This document shows positions 42,402-51,743 of a DNA stretch of 64,000 nt, piece after piece. Position numbers and translations under genes: made by a program. Numbering within the stretch: the first letter of the stretch is position 1; each line of letters opens with the position of its first letter. Below the pieces are notes generated by a model. The model worked only from the letters and a program-made list of their open reading frames with translations, searched no databases and had not been told where the DNA came from. The DNA is from JADMIH01 sp035274425 (GTDB lineage Bacteria; Chloroflexota; Chloroflexia; QHBQ01; JADMIH01): the NCBI GenBank assembly GCA_035274425.1, contig DATEOC010000036.1:1-64000 (forward strand), written 5' to 3'.

Positions 42402-42469
42402 AGGGTGGTCCAATTCGCGTAGCTTTCACAGCAATCATATCTCTTTATCATAGAGGAGCATCCCAAGTA

Positions 42470-42901
42470 ATGGTCAAGAAGACGGCAAAGGGCGCAAAGA
42501 CAGCCTCCCAGCGCGCCCGTGAGGAGCAGTGGCGGCGTCGCGCAGCCGCGCAAGGTGGCCTCCCAGCAGCCTCCACCGGCACTGTGGAGCGTGACGATAG
42601 CGGCGACGGCGATGGCACTGAGGCGACTTACACACCCAGAAGTGGCGTCGCAAGGTCTACAGCCTCTACTTCTTCTGCCCGGTATGGCGCGGCAGCCCGC
42701 AGCCGGACAGGCTCTTCGATGGGGGCCGCGACTCCACGCAGACAGTTCCAGGCTGCTCGCCCGGGTCGAATGCGCATGGCTGCTAACACTCTGTCACTCG
42801 ATGAAGAGATGCACTACGTCCGCAGCGACATCCGCCGCCTCATCATACTGACGGCAATCTGTCTGGCTGTACTGATAGCTTTGTCGTTCGTGATCAGGTA
42901 G
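42470..42901 (+). CDS. Basic low-complexity protein with a C-terminal membrane helix
   Basis: 143 residues. The first 105 are Ala/Arg/Ser/Thr-rich and very basic, with no evident fold. A short amphipathic stretch (L-S-L-D-E-E-M-H-Y-V-R-S-D-I-R-R-L) leads to one membrane helix at the very end. This is the layout of a tail-anchored protein with a long disordered cytoplasmic domain. No family was recognised. GAGGAG is upstream of ATG 42470. It has its own strong promoter and terminator. Confidence 0.75.
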   Translation: MVKKTAKGAKTASQRAREEQWRRRAAAQGGLPAASTGTVERDDSGDGDGTEATYTPRSGVARSTASTSSARYGAAARSRTGSSMGAATPRRQFQAARPGRMRMAANTLSLDEEMHYVRSDIRRLIILTAICLAVLIALSFVIR

Positions 42902-42920
42902 AGCTTCGTCTAAAGAAGAG

Positions 42921-42959
42921 AAATAGAAAATCGGGCGCTCAGCGCCCGATTTTCTATTT
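42921..42959. terminator. Bidirectional terminator, 19-bp perfect stem
   Basis: Bases 42921-42939 are the exact reverse complement of 42941-42959, with core TCGGGCGCT and A/T tracts within the stem. Between convergent genes. Confidence 0.9.
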
Positions 42960-42989
42960 GTTAGAGATGTATTTCCGGCGATGTGAGGA

Positions 42990-43856
42990 TTACGCTTCCT
43001 CTTCATCCTCGACATCTTCCTCTTCGAACTCGGTCTCCTCTTCGCTTTCTTCGGCATCGCTGTCAACGTCCTCGGAGTCGTAGTCGAAACCGGCCTCGTC
43101 CTCGTCGTCCATGCCGTAGCGGAGAGCGCCTTCGCGCATGTAGGGCCTGTAAGCGCCCGCGGGTAGGGCCTTCGGTGGGAAGGAGAGCTTGCCGCGCTGG
43201 GTTGGGTGCTGGTAAGTCTCGCGGATGATTATCTTGATGCCGCCGGTATCGGACACAGTAGTGACCGCGGCGGTGTAGCGGTTGCCCGCCTCCATCAACC
43301 CGCTCAGGCGCTTCGCCAGCTTCGGCTCGATTGCGCCGATAAGCTGCCCCTCTTCGTCGTAGACGCGCAGGCTATTGCCTTCGATGCGAAGCTCAACGCG
43401 GTCACCGGCGGTCAGCTTGAGGAGCACTTCGGGCGCTCCGAGGTTGATAAGGGTGCTCAGCCCCGTCTTGCCTGTCTCCTCGATGAACATGCTGGGGTTG
43501 ATGCGCTCCGACTCGCGCTCCTGGCCCTGCGCAGACTTCTCAGGCGCGGCCTGGACGGTCGCGGGTGCCTTCTCTGCCAGATGCACCAGCCTCTCTACGT
43601 TCTTCTTGGCGATTATGTTGTTGGGGTCAAGCTCGATGGCGCGCTGGTAGGTCGCGAGGGCGTCGCGGTAGCGCCCCATCTCCATCAGGGCCTTGCCGAG
43701 GCGATTGTAGGCATCGGCATCGTTGGGGTATAGCTCGATTATCTTGCGATTGACGTCGGCAGCCTCCGACCAGCGATTCTGCATCGCCAACGCAATCGCC
43801 CGCTCAGGGAGCACCCGCCTGAGCCTGGCTATATCTTCTGCGTGATTCTGTACCAT
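42990..43856 (-). CDS. TPR protein with a strongly acidic C-terminal tail
   Basis: 288 residues. Two to three TPR repeats lie in about 15-105 (N-R-W-S-E-A-A-D-V-N, A-D-A-Y-N-R-L-G-K-A-L). A linker and a beta-rich region (about 145-215) follow. The last ~50 residues are mostly Glu and Asp. TPRs bind partner proteins; the acidic tail may bind a basic partner or nucleic-acid-binding protein. No partner can be named. GAGGT is nine bases before ATG 43856. Confidence 0.8.
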   Translation of the reverse strand: MVQNHAEDIARLRRVLPERAIALAMQNRWSEAADVNRKIIELYPNDADAYNRLGKALMEMGRYRDALATYQRAIELDPNNIIAKKNVERLVHLAEKAPATVQAAPEKSAQGQERESERINPSMFIEETGKTGLSTLINLGAPEVLLKLTAGDRVELRIEGNSLRVYDEEGQLIGAIEPKLAKRLSGLMEAGNRYTAAVTTVSDTGGIKIIIRETYQHPTQRGKLSFPPKALPAGAYRPYMREGALRYGMDDEDEAGFDYDSEDVDSDAEESEEETEFEEEDVEDEEEA

Positions 43857-44382
43857 TGTGTTTTTACCTCGCTTTTGACCATTCAGTTGGTCATTTCCTT
43901 GAAAGCCGCCTTTGTTTGCAGGGCACTTATATTTCGGACTTTAGCAATAGATTGTGTGCTATTATGATTCCTATACCATATGTAACGTATGAATAAGGGT
44001 TTTGGTTCAAAAGTACAATAGGACTTCAGATGTATTTTTGCACGCCTTTGGTCCTACCGGACCACCCGCCCGCACCTCTTGAGCAATTTCCATGCCGGAT
44101 ATTATCACATTTCGAGACTTCTCTCATTGATATACGCAACAGGATACACGTAAGTTGTGGAAAACGCTGGGATATACGCGCCATCCCTGTGGGGGGCTTA
44201 TAACATGAGACATCCAGAACTATAGAGTACGGAACCGCCAAGACGCCAAGAGCACAAAGAACCCGCCAAGTTAAAAGAGGGATTATAGGGCAGTGAGAGC
44301 ACTACTTCCTCAATTATCTTGGCGTTTACTTGGCAATCTTGGCGTCTTGGCGGTTCCGTCTATTCTACTGACGCTTGCCTGG
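43857..44382. other. Gap between miaB and the TPR gene
   Basis: A 526-base gap with no convincing frame. The left part is AT-rich and must hold the TPR gene promoter, but no clear boxes were found. The right part contains the paired repeat 44230-44358. Confidence 0.5.
44230..44358. repeat. Perfect 21-bp inverted repeat of CCAAGACG-type words
   Basis: CGGAACCGCCAAGACGCCAA plus G (44230-44250) is the exact reverse complement of 44338-44358. Further CGCCAAG / CTTGGCG words lie inside. The units are spaced 8-9 bp, so this is a relative of the heptad arrays rather than a strict heptad. Confidence 0.85.
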
Positions 44383-45819
44383 TCAACCCACCTGGGCTGG
44401 CGCAAGAGGAATAGTTCTTAGGGGAAGTGAGAAGTTCGCGGACCTGACAGCTAAAAGAGTGCGTAGCGACGTTGGGGCGTCGTGGACGAGGCGCACGAAG
44501 CTGCCTTGCATTGACCAGGGGCCAACCTCATCAATTCTAGCGATGAGTAGTTGGCCGGTGCGGTCGATCTTACCGCCATCGGTATCCGCGATGAAGACTA
44601 TCTTATTCGTGCGGGTGCGGCCCGACCACTTGCCGCGCTCCTTCCCCTCGATCAGTATTTCCATCTCCTGGCCGAGGTGGATGCTGTTCAGCTCGCGCCC
44701 GATGCGCTCCTGTAGACGCTCAATGGCGTGGAGGCGCACCATCTTCTCCTCGTGCGACACGTCATCAGGCCATGTCGCCGCAACCGTCCCCGGCCTGGGG
44801 GAATAAGCCGCGACGTGCACCTTGTCGAACCTGATCTCTTCAAGGAGGTCCATCGTGTGCATGAACTGGTCGTGCGACTCTCCAGGGAAGCCTACGATGA
44901 TGTCGGTCGCGAGGGAGACGCCTGGGATGGTCTCGCGGATGCGGCGGATGAGGTCGCGGTAGTAGCGCAACGTGTAGCGGCGCTTCATGCGCTTGATGAT
45001 TTCGTCGTCGCCCGCCTGCACCGGGAGGTTGATATGCTCCATCGCTTTCGGGAGCGAGCCTACGGCGTCTATGAGGTTCTGCGCCAGGTCTTTCGGGTGG
45101 GAGGTGAGGAAACGTATGCGCCAGAGGTCCTCGATGTCGTTGAGGCGGTGCATGAGGGCTGCCAGGTCGGTGCGCTCCGGCAGGTCGTGGCCGTAAGTGT
45201 CAACGTTCTGCCCCAGGAGGGTGACTTCGCGCACGCCTTGCCTGGTCAGACCTTCTACTTCGCAGGCGATCTCTTCTATAGTTCGCGAGCGCTCCTTGCC
45301 GCGCCGGAAGGGGACGATACAGTAAGTACAGGTCTTGTTACAGCCGTATATTATAGGTATGTAGGCAGCGATGCCCCCGGCTTGCGCGGTCGGCAGCAGC
45401 CCTTCGAGGGCGAGTGAGACGCCATATTCGCCCAGGTCGGGCGAGGTAGTGTCGGGGAGGCCCACCAGGAAGTCGGCCACGGCAGAGGGCTTGAAGAAGA
45501 GGTCAACCATCGGGAAGCGGCGGCGCAATGTGGTCTGGTCGGCCGTGACCATACAGCCGGTGAGAGCAACGAACATCCCCGGCTTTTTCTTCTTGAGTTG
45601 CGAAAGCTCGCCCAGCTTGCCTACGATGCGGTCTTCGGCGGCCTGGCGCACGACGCACGAGTTTAGCACTACCACATCGGCGGAATCAATGTGCTCTGCC
45701 TCGGCATAGCCACGATTCGTGAGCGCTGTAGCCACGTAGTTGCTGTCAGCGACGTTCATCTGGCAGCCGACGGTCCATATAAAAAAGCTTTTGTTACTTT
45801 GTCCCTGCGTTCTAACCAT
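44383..45819 (-). CDS. miaB: tRNA-2-methylthio-N6-dimethylallyladenosine synthase
   Basis: 478 residues. An N-terminal UPF0004 domain with three cluster cysteines (G-C-Q-M-N, N-S-C-V-V-R, T-G-C-M-V) precedes the radical-SAM domain with C-N-K-T-C-T-Y-C (CxxxCxxC) and a C-terminal TRAM domain. MiaB adds the methylthio group to ms2i6A37 in tRNAs reading codons that start with U, including tRNA-Cys-type substrates in some bacteria. GGAG is about eight bases before ATG 45819. Confidence 0.94.
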   Translation of the reverse strand: MVRTQGQSNKSFFIWTVGCQMNVADSNYVATALTNRGYAEAEHIDSADVVVLNSCVVRQAAEDRIVGKLGELSQLKKKKPGMFVALTGCMVTADQTTLRRRFPMVDLFFKPSAVADFLVGLPDTTSPDLGEYGVSLALEGLLPTAQAGGIAAYIPIIYGCNKTCTYCIVPFRRGKERSRTIEEIACEVEGLTRQGVREVTLLGQNVDTYGHDLPERTDLAALMHRLNDIEDLWRIRFLTSHPKDLAQNLIDAVGSLPKAMEHINLPVQAGDDEIIKRMKRRYTLRYYRDLIRRIRETIPGVSLATDIIVGFPGESHDQFMHTMDLLEEIRFDKVHVAAYSPRPGTVAATWPDDVSHEEKMVRLHAIERLQERIGRELNSIHLGQEMEILIEGKERGKWSGRTRTNKIVFIADTDGGKIDRTGQLLIARIDEVGPWSMQGSFVRLVHDAPTSLRTLLAVRSANFSLPLRTIPLAPAQVG

Positions 45820-45943
45820 TATTTGTGCTCCGGTCTATAAGAGCCAGTCTAATCCGCTTCTCCCATGTCCTATAACCATAAGTGTACTGGAAAAGACGTG
45901 TGATTTCAAACTCATAGCTATTCGAGAGTGGGTGAATGCGCGA

Positions 45944-45971
45944 GTAGGGGCACGGCGCGCCGTGCCCCTAC
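45944..45971. repeat. Perfect 28-base palindrome GTAGGGGCACGGCG/inverse
   Basis: A 14-bp arm and its exact inverse with no spacer. A related, imperfect copy is at 61023-61062. It may also act as a terminator downstream of the ferredoxin gene. Confidence 0.85.
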
Positions 45972-45998
45972 AGGCTATACTGACCCTCTACTTTGTCC

Positions 45999-46214
45999 TT
46001 ATGGATACACCGCCTGTCCATCTTCGGTGTCGAGATAGATGGCGTTAGTTGGGCAGGAGCGCGCGGCATCTAGCAGGGTTTCGTCATCCACAGAGCCTGG
46101 ATCGAGCAGATAAGCGATGTTCTCCTCGTCCAGTTGGAAGACTGTCGGCGCGATATGGACGCAGTTGCCAGCTCCTATGCAGCGCGATTGGTCGATAGAG
46201 ACGATGTACGTCAT
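45999..46214 (-). CDS. Small ferredoxin with a C-x5-C ... C-P site
   Basis: 71 residues. The cluster ligands are C12 and C18 (R-C-I-G-A-G-N-C) and C54 in S-C-P-T-N-A-I. The middle Cys of the usual CxxCxxC is missing, the pattern of [3Fe-4S] ferredoxins that serve cytochromes P450 and similar oxygenases. No P450 is encoded here. It overlaps the upstream gene by ATGA, so the two are translationally coupled. Confidence 0.9.
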   Translation of the reverse strand: MTYIVSIDQSRCIGAGNCVHIAPTVFQLDEENIAYLLDPGSVDDETLLDAARSCPTNAIYLDTEDGQAVYP

Positions 46215-46543
46215 GTGCGATGGTGCTTCATTGCCTGGTCGAGTTGCTGCGGTGTAACCTCGCCTGGACCTTTCATATTCTTCTGGCTGTCGCTCACTTC
46301 GCCGTACTTCTCAGCGACCGCCAGCGCAGCTACGAACGCCGCCTCCTGTGCAGCCTCGTCCCCCACCTCAGCTATGTGTAGCTCGCGCATCGCCATGCGG
46401 TTCGCTGGGGGCCGCGCGAATCGCAAACCAGTGACCTCGGCTATCTCTGCAATCATGCGGTCACCCTCGGCACAGGAGTTGAATGCGACCTCAAGTGCGC
46501 CGTGAGGTGCGCCCTGGTATAGCTTGCTGACGCGGATGTTCAT
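46211..46543 (-). CDS. Conserved-looking protein of unknown function between S9 peptidase and ferredoxin
   Basis: 110 residues, cytosolic, with one Cys. The start M-N-I-R-V-S-K-L-Y-Q-G and the middle R-M-I-A-E-I-A-E-V-T-G-L-R-F suggest an alpha/beta fold. I do not recognise a family. It overlaps the upstream peptidase stop by 4 bases and its own stop overlaps the ferredoxin start by 4 bases, a sign of tight coupling in one operon. Confidence 0.7.
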   Translation of the reverse strand: MNIRVSKLYQGAPHGALEVAFNSCAEGDRMIAEIAEVTGLRFARPPANRMAMRELHIAEVGDEAAQEAAFVAALAVAEKYGEVSDSQKNMKGPGEVTPQQLDQAMKHHRT

Positions 46544-48372
46544 GACACTATCTTGTGGGCGAAGTGTAACATCATCTCTTGCTGCTTAATTTGCTCTTCC
46601 ACTTCGAGGGAGCCATGACCCGCCTCAAACCAGTAGACCTCGATGGATTTGCCCAGCTCTTTCATCCGGGCGATGTAGGCTTCCATCTGGCGGTCAGGGC
46701 AGCGCGTATCGTTGCGGCCCTGGATTACCAACAAGGGTGCTTGCACGCGTTCGACATAGGTGATGGGCGAAGAAGCGGCGTACTGCTCCGGCATCTCCTC
46801 ATGAGTGCCGCCGAAGATCGCCCTCTGGTAGCCTCTTAGTGTCTCTGCCGAATCCTCATACATCATCCGCCAGTCAGCGATAGCGACAACGCCCATCCCA
46901 CCGGCCCACAGATCGGGGCGCATGCCCAGCGGCAGCAGCGTCAGATAGCCGCCATATGAGCCGCCGGTGACAATTATCTGGTCGGGGTGTGATATACCCT
47001 CCTTGACCAACCAGTCGCGGGCAGCGACCATATCTTCGACTTCCCAATGCCCTGGGTTGCCCCAGATTTTCTGCTGGAACTCGCGCCCGAAGGTGGTGGA
47101 GCCGCGATAATTGATAGTGAGGAAGGCGAAGCCGTGGTCCAGCCACGACTGGAGGCCAGGGGCGAACAGCTCGGTGGTAACGGCTTCAGGCCCTCCATGC
47201 GTGTGCAAGATGGTCGGGAATGGTCCCTCGCCGTCGGGGAGGCCAAGCCAACCCTGTATCTCCTCCCCGTCGGAGGAATGAAAGCTGACCGATTTCCAGG
47301 GGCGGCCAGGCGGCACCTGGGCAGCCGCCAACAACGTGCGTTTTACCGCACCGGTAGCGGCGTCAAGGGCGATAACTTGTGAGGGTTGCGATGCATCTTG
47401 CCATTGAGCGAAAATCTCGTTATCAGGGGCGAAATATACGTTGGACGCTTCCCACAGGCCATAAGTGCCGCCTGGGTGATCCAACGGATGCAGAGTGGCG
47501 CTCTCTACGTGGTAGACAAATAGCCTCTGCACGGCGCGGCTGAACTGGCAGAGGAGCACTCGCTGGCCGTCATCGGACCAATCGAGAGGGAGTACATCCC
47601 CTTCCAGGTCCCCAACATCAAGGTCTGTACGCTTGCCCGTGCGCGGGTCCCAAAAAATAGGGCGGCGCACGCCCATGCGATTGGTACGAGCTAGAAGGCG
47701 CGTATCTCCTGGTATGGGTGAAAAAGCTCTGGCTTCAACGCTGCTACCCGTACCGTCCCAAAGCTCGCCTATAGCTTCGCCCGTGGTAGTGTCAAGCGCG
47801 AGGAGATTGTAATTGAGCATATCTCCGCGCTCAGTAGTGGTGAGGACCGCAATCTCCCCATTTTGGGAGAGGGTTGGCCCGAATGCTAATCTCTTGCCCT
47901 GGAATATGCAACGGGGTGTGCCGAGTGTGCCTTCGAGTCCAGCGTTTATGGCGAACGCCTGGAAGCCGTCCTCGTTGGCCGCCATGAAGCCTATGGTGTT
48001 CCCGTCCCGGCTTATTTCCAGGTCCCATGATGCGTAAGGGGGCAAATCAGGCGCAATATCTTCTGCCTCGCCCTCCTCAAAGGGCACACGCACGTAGTGG
48101 CCGACCTCGTTACCGCCTTTGTCGTCCAGATAGTAGACGTAGCGGCCATCGGGGGAGATTACGCCCTCCGATTTGCCCGTTGGCGTATCGGTCAACTGCC
48201 TCAACTCACCGGAGGGCACGTCCCAGGCGTATAGCTGGAACACACCCGTCTTCTTGCTGCACGCCAGGCCGCGTGTCGGAGCGCCTTTCGCAAGGAGCGT
48301 CCAAACCACCCCTTGTGTCCGGTATCGCTGTTTCCAGGGCGCATCGGGCACCGTCTGCACTTCAGCTAACAA
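46540..48372 (-). CDS. S9 family prolyl-oligopeptidase-like serine peptidase
   Basis: 610 residues. An N-terminal WD-like beta-propeller (about 30-340; S-P-D-G-R-Y-V-Y-Y-L-D-D blades) is followed by an alpha/beta hydrolase domain. The nucleophile is in T-G-G-S-Y-G-G-Y (near residue 470), the acid is in Q-G-R-N-D-T-R-C-P and the histidine is in E-A-G-H-G-S. The family cuts short peptides or removes acyl-amino acids. No signal peptide, so it is cytosolic. First gene of a three-gene overlapping operon. Confidence 0.9.
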   Translation of the reverse strand: MLAEVQTVPDAPWKQRYRTQGVVWTLLAKGAPTRGLACSKKTGVFQLYAWDVPSGELRQLTDTPTGKSEGVISPDGRYVYYLDDKGGNEVGHYVRVPFEEGEAEDIAPDLPPYASWDLEISRDGNTIGFMAANEDGFQAFAINAGLEGTLGTPRCIFQGKRLAFGPTLSQNGEIAVLTTTERGDMLNYNLLALDTTTGEAIGELWDGTGSSVEARAFSPIPGDTRLLARTNRMGVRRPIFWDPRTGKRTDLDVGDLEGDVLPLDWSDDGQRVLLCQFSRAVQRLFVYHVESATLHPLDHPGGTYGLWEASNVYFAPDNEIFAQWQDASQPSQVIALDAATGAVKRTLLAAAQVPPGRPWKSVSFHSSDGEEIQGWLGLPDGEGPFPTILHTHGGPEAVTTELFAPGLQSWLDHGFAFLTINYRGSTTFGREFQQKIWGNPGHWEVEDMVAARDWLVKEGISHPDQIIVTGGSYGGYLTLLPLGMRPDLWAGGMGVVAIADWRMMYEDSAETLRGYQRAIFGGTHEEMPEQYAASSPITYVERVQAPLLVIQGRNDTRCPDRQMEAYIARMKELGKSIEVYWFEAGHGSLEVEEQIKQQEMMLHFAHKIVS

Positions 48373-48441
48373 GGTAATCCCCTTTTGTATTCAGCTTCTA
48401 TCGGAATGACACTCTTTATACAGCTGCCGTTAGATATCTTC

Positions 48442-49956
48442 TTAGATTCCGAACGGATTCATTGGCTTCTCGCCAGTATAGATGAGGACACTCTTCAACT
48501 CGGTGTACATCTCAAGGCTATCCATGCTAAGCTCGCGTCCGAAGCCGGACTGCTTGTAGCCGCCGAACGGGAGGCCAGGGAAGGCTGTGAAGGGAGTGTT
48601 GATTGTCACGACGCCCGACCTTATCTGCCCGGCCACGCGGTGCGCCCGCCCTACATCCTTCGTCCAGAGTGTGCCGGCCAACCCGTAGACAATGTCATTG
48701 GCAAGCTGCACCGCCTCGGCCTCGTTGGGGAAGCGCATGATCGTCACTACCGGACCGAATATCTCCTCCTGGGAGACGCGTGCTTTGTTGGTGACACCTG
48801 CGAGGACTGTCGGGAGGTAGAAGTTGCCTTTCTCGAGGCCATTACCTGCGCGCTCACCTCCGGCGAGCACCTCTGCACCTTCATCGCGGCCTATCTTGAC
48901 ATAACTATCAACTTTCTCCAGGTGGCGAGGAGAGATGAGCGAGCCTATCTGCGTGGTCATCTCCATCGGGTCGCCGACCTTTAACCTGCGCGTCTTTTCC
49001 ACGAACTTCTCTACGAACTCATCGTATATACTCTCCTGAACGAAGAGACGAGAGCGCGCTTCGCACGACTGGCCCGCGCTGTAATAGATGGCGAACAGGG
49101 AGCCGTTCACCGCGTGGTCTATGTCGGCGTCCTCGAACACGAGGTTGGGGGACTTGCCACCCAACTCCAGCGAGATGCGCTTGAGAGTGCCCGCAGCCCG
49201 CCGCATGATGTCGCGGCCCGTCTCGGTCTCGCCGGTGAACGCTACCTTATCTACGCCTGGGTGCTCGGTCAGTAGGACGCCTATCTCAGCGCCCGGGCCG
49301 GGGAGGACATTGACTACACCCGCAGGCACGCCCGCTTCAAGGCATATCTCTCCGAGGAGGAGGGCGGTGAGAGGGGTGGCGCTGGCGGGCTTGAGTATAA
49401 CGGTGTTGCCCGCAGCGAGGGCGGGGGCAACCTTCCACGCCGCCATCATAATGGGGTAGTTCCAGGGGACGATCTGTGCGCACACGCCGATAGGCTCGCG
49501 CACGGTATAGTTGAGGAAGTTGCCTGGTACAGGTATGGTGCTGCCGGTTATCTTCGTTGCCGCGCCCGCGAAGAACTCGAAGTCCTCGATTGCCTGGTTC
49601 AGCTCCGCTTTGGCCTGCGAGATCGCTTTGCCGTTATTCATCACTTCGAGGCGGGCGATCTCTTCCTGGCGTTCGCGCATAATCTGGGCGACCTTGAAGA
49701 GGATGCTTGCGCGCCGAGCGGCCCCCATGCGGACCCACTTGCCCCGCTCGAACGCCTCACGTGCGGCGTCTACGGCGGCGTCAATGTCCTCCTTACCCGC
49801 TTTCGCGACGCTTGCCAGGTGCTCATTGGTGGCCGGGTTGATTACGTCGAAGGTCTCGCCCGACCTGGCTTCAACCTGCTGCCCGTTTATCAGCAGCTTC
49901 CACTCTTTGCGGGAAGCTATGTCGGTTTTTGTGTCCTGTATTGCTGTGTCTGCCAT
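48442..49956 (-). CDS. NAD(P)-dependent aldehyde dehydrogenase
   Basis: 504 residues, full length. The catalytic Cys is in A-G-Q-S-C-E-A-R-S-R, the general-base Glu is in S-L-E-L-G-G-K-S-P and the cofactor loop is F-T-G-E-T-E-T-G. It resembles betaine- or hydroxymuconic-type aldehyde dehydrogenases. It is the last gene of the beta-oxidation-like cluster and may oxidise an aldehyde made in that pathway; the substrate is not visible from sequence. Confidence 0.92.
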   Translation of the reverse strand: MADTAIQDTKTDIASRKEWKLLINGQQVEARSGETFDVINPATNEHLASVAKAGKEDIDAAVDAAREAFERGKWVRMGAARRASILFKVAQIMRERQEEIARLEVMNNGKAISQAKAELNQAIEDFEFFAGAATKITGSTIPVPGNFLNYTVREPIGVCAQIVPWNYPIMMAAWKVAPALAAGNTVILKPASATPLTALLLGEICLEAGVPAGVVNVLPGPGAEIGVLLTEHPGVDKVAFTGETETGRDIMRRAAGTLKRISLELGGKSPNLVFEDADIDHAVNGSLFAIYYSAGQSCEARSRLFVQESIYDEFVEKFVEKTRRLKVGDPMEMTTQIGSLISPRHLEKVDSYVKIGRDEGAEVLAGGERAGNGLEKGNFYLPTVLAGVTNKARVSQEEIFGPVVTIMRFPNEAEAVQLANDIVYGLAGTLWTKDVGRAHRVAGQIRSGVVTINTPFTAFPGLPFGGYKQSGFGRELSMDSLEMYTELKSVLIYTGEKPMNPFGI

Positions 49957-49987
49957 TAAGTGTTTACCTCTTCTTTATGATTCCTTC

Positions 49988-50431
49988 TTACCAGGCGGCT
50001 ACGTTCCACTCGGCGAGTACCTTCGTTGGCTTTATCCTCACCAGGAGCTCGCCTGGGATACCGTTGCGCTTGCCATAAGCTTCGGCCAGTTCCGTGCCCA
50101 TGTATCTGCCGCCGATGCGCGTGGCCCAGTGGAGTAGGGCGTCAGGGCTTTCGTCAAATGTCGCCGTGCCTTCAATTTGTACGTAGGAAAAGGGCGGGGT
50201 CTCGTCATCTACGCAGATGCACACCCTCGGGTCGCGTTGCATGTGGATTGCTTTGACGCTCTTATGCCACGTCGTGAAAACCAAGTCCTCCCCATCGAGA
50301 TAGAACCAGATGGGTACAACATGCGGCCTGCCGTCGGAGCGGACTGTAGCAAGCTTGCCTGTCCTCGTGCCTTGCATGAGAAAGTCCCGGCATTCGGGTG
50401 TGATTGTGTCAGAGGTGAGGCCTCGGGTCAC
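49988..50431 (-). CDS. PPOX-class F420- or FMN-dependent oxidoreductase fold protein
   Basis: 147 residues with a split-barrel flavin-binding fold: G-K-L-A-T-V-R-S-D-G-R-P-H-V-V-P-I-W-F, then F-T-T-W-H-K-S-V-K-A and V-Q-I-E-G-T-A. The pattern is that of the F420-type PPOX branch. The frame is open to 50515 but would overlap the thiolase gene. GTG 50431 has AGGGAG eight bases upstream and gives a normal length. Confidence 0.85.
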   Translation of the reverse strand: MTRGLTSDTITPECRDFLMQGTRTGKLATVRSDGRPHVVPIWFYLDGEDLVFTTWHKSVKAIHMQRDPRVCICVDDETPPFSYVQIEGTATFDESPDALLHWATRIGGRYMGTELAEAYGKRNGIPGELLVRIKPTKVLAEWNVAAW

Positions 50432-50457
50432 GATGTCAACTCCCTTTGGAGTAAGTT

Positions 50458-51684
50458 TCAGGCCTGATCTACCATCTCGATTATGGTAGCGATCCCCTGC
50501 CCTACGCCAATGCACATGGTGGCGAGACCGTAACGCCCGCCCCTGCGGCGAAGCTCATGCACTAGGGTGGTCACAAGGCGGCTGCCGCTGTTGCCGAGTG
50601 CATGGCCGAGCGCGATTGCGCCACCGTTAACGTTCACCTTCGCGGGATCGAGGCCAAGCTCGCGTATGCAGGCGAGCGATTGTGACGCGAACGCCTCATT
50701 TAACTCTATCAGGTCGAGGTCGTCCACCGCCAGGCCGGCGCGCTTGAGGGCCTTACGGGTGGCGGGGACCGGGCCGACGCCCATGCAGGCTGGGTCTACC
50801 CCGGCTACGGCAGAGGTGATGATGCGGGCCATCGGCTTGAGACCCATGCTTTCTGCGGCCTCCTTGCTGGTAAGCAAGATGGCAGATGCGCCATCGTTGA
50901 TGCCCGATGCGTTCCCAGCCGTGACCGAGCCGCCTTTCTTGAAGGCCGCGCCCAGCTTCGCCAGTTTCTCTGGAGCAGTGTCGGGGCGGGGGTGCTCGTC
51001 CGTGTCGACCACAATAGGATCGCCTTTGCGTTGGGGGATTGTGACAGGGGTGATCTCGTCGTTGAACCGGCCCGACGCGATGGCTGCTGTCGCTCGTTGC
51101 TGGCTTTCGAGTGCGAAGGCATCCTGGTCCTCACGGGAGATGCCCCACGCCTCTGCAACGTTCTCTGCCGTCTCACCCATACTGAATGGGTAGTACATCT
51201 CAGCAAGACGTGGATTTGTGAATCGCCAGCCGATGGTGGTGTCGAATAGGGTCTGCTCGCCCCTGGGCCAGGCGTCGTTTGGCTTCGCCATCACGAAGGG
51301 CGCTCGCGTCATGCTCTCCACGCCCCCGGCAATGAAGACGTCGCCCTCGCCTGCGCGGATCGCTCTCGCCGCATCGTTTATGGCCTGCAACCCGGAACCG
51401 CACAGCCGGTTGACGGTTGCCCCTGCTACCTCTATCGGCAGTCCAGCGAGTAGCACCGCCATACGAGCGACGTTACGGTTGTCCTCGCCCGCCTGGTTAG
51501 CGCAGCCTAATATCACGTCCTCTATACGCTTGGGGTCTACGCCTGTGCGCTCCACGAGAGCACGGATTGCGTGCGCCGCCAGGTCGTCCGGCCGCACATC
51601 TTTGAGCGCGCCGCCGTAGCGCCCGACCGGGGTCCTCAATGCGTCAATAATATACGGCTCGCGTGCTCCCTCTTGCTGTGGCAC
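50458..51684 (-). CDS. Thiolase (acetyl-CoA acyltransferase, PaaJ/FadA-like)
   Basis: 408 residues. The acyl-accepting Cys is C95 in N-R-L-C-G-S-G. The active-site His is in G-G-A-I-A-L-G-H-A-L-G and the second Cys is in C-I-G-V-G-Q-G. It cleaves 3-oxoacyl-CoA with CoA; similarity to beta-ketoadipyl-CoA thiolases is an impression. GTG 51684 has an AGAGG-type site upstream. An ATG at 51708 is also in frame but lacks one. Confidence 0.93.
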   Translation of the reverse strand: MPQQEGAREPYIIDALRTPVGRYGGALKDVRPDDLAAHAIRALVERTGVDPKRIEDVILGCANQAGEDNRNVARMAVLLAGLPIEVAGATVNRLCGSGLQAINDAARAIRAGEGDVFIAGGVESMTRAPFVMAKPNDAWPRGEQTLFDTTIGWRFTNPRLAEMYYPFSMGETAENVAEAWGISREDQDAFALESQQRATAAIASGRFNDEITPVTIPQRKGDPIVVDTDEHPRPDTAPEKLAKLGAAFKKGGSVTAGNASGINDGASAILLTSKEAAESMGLKPMARIITSAVAGVDPACMGVGPVPATRKALKRAGLAVDDLDLIELNEAFASQSLACIRELGLDPAKVNVNGGAIALGHALGNSGSRLVTTLVHELRRRGGRYGLATMCIGVGQGIATIIEMVDQA

Positions 51685-51743
51685 GGTAACTTTACCTCTT
51701 TTCTGCATCCGTCATCGTAGGTGGCAATAAGCGCCAACTGTAA

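Noticed and set aside
44728..45417. 229-codon plus-strand frame opposite miaB
   Set aside because: It is antisense to a complete MiaB sequence and has no recognisable domain.
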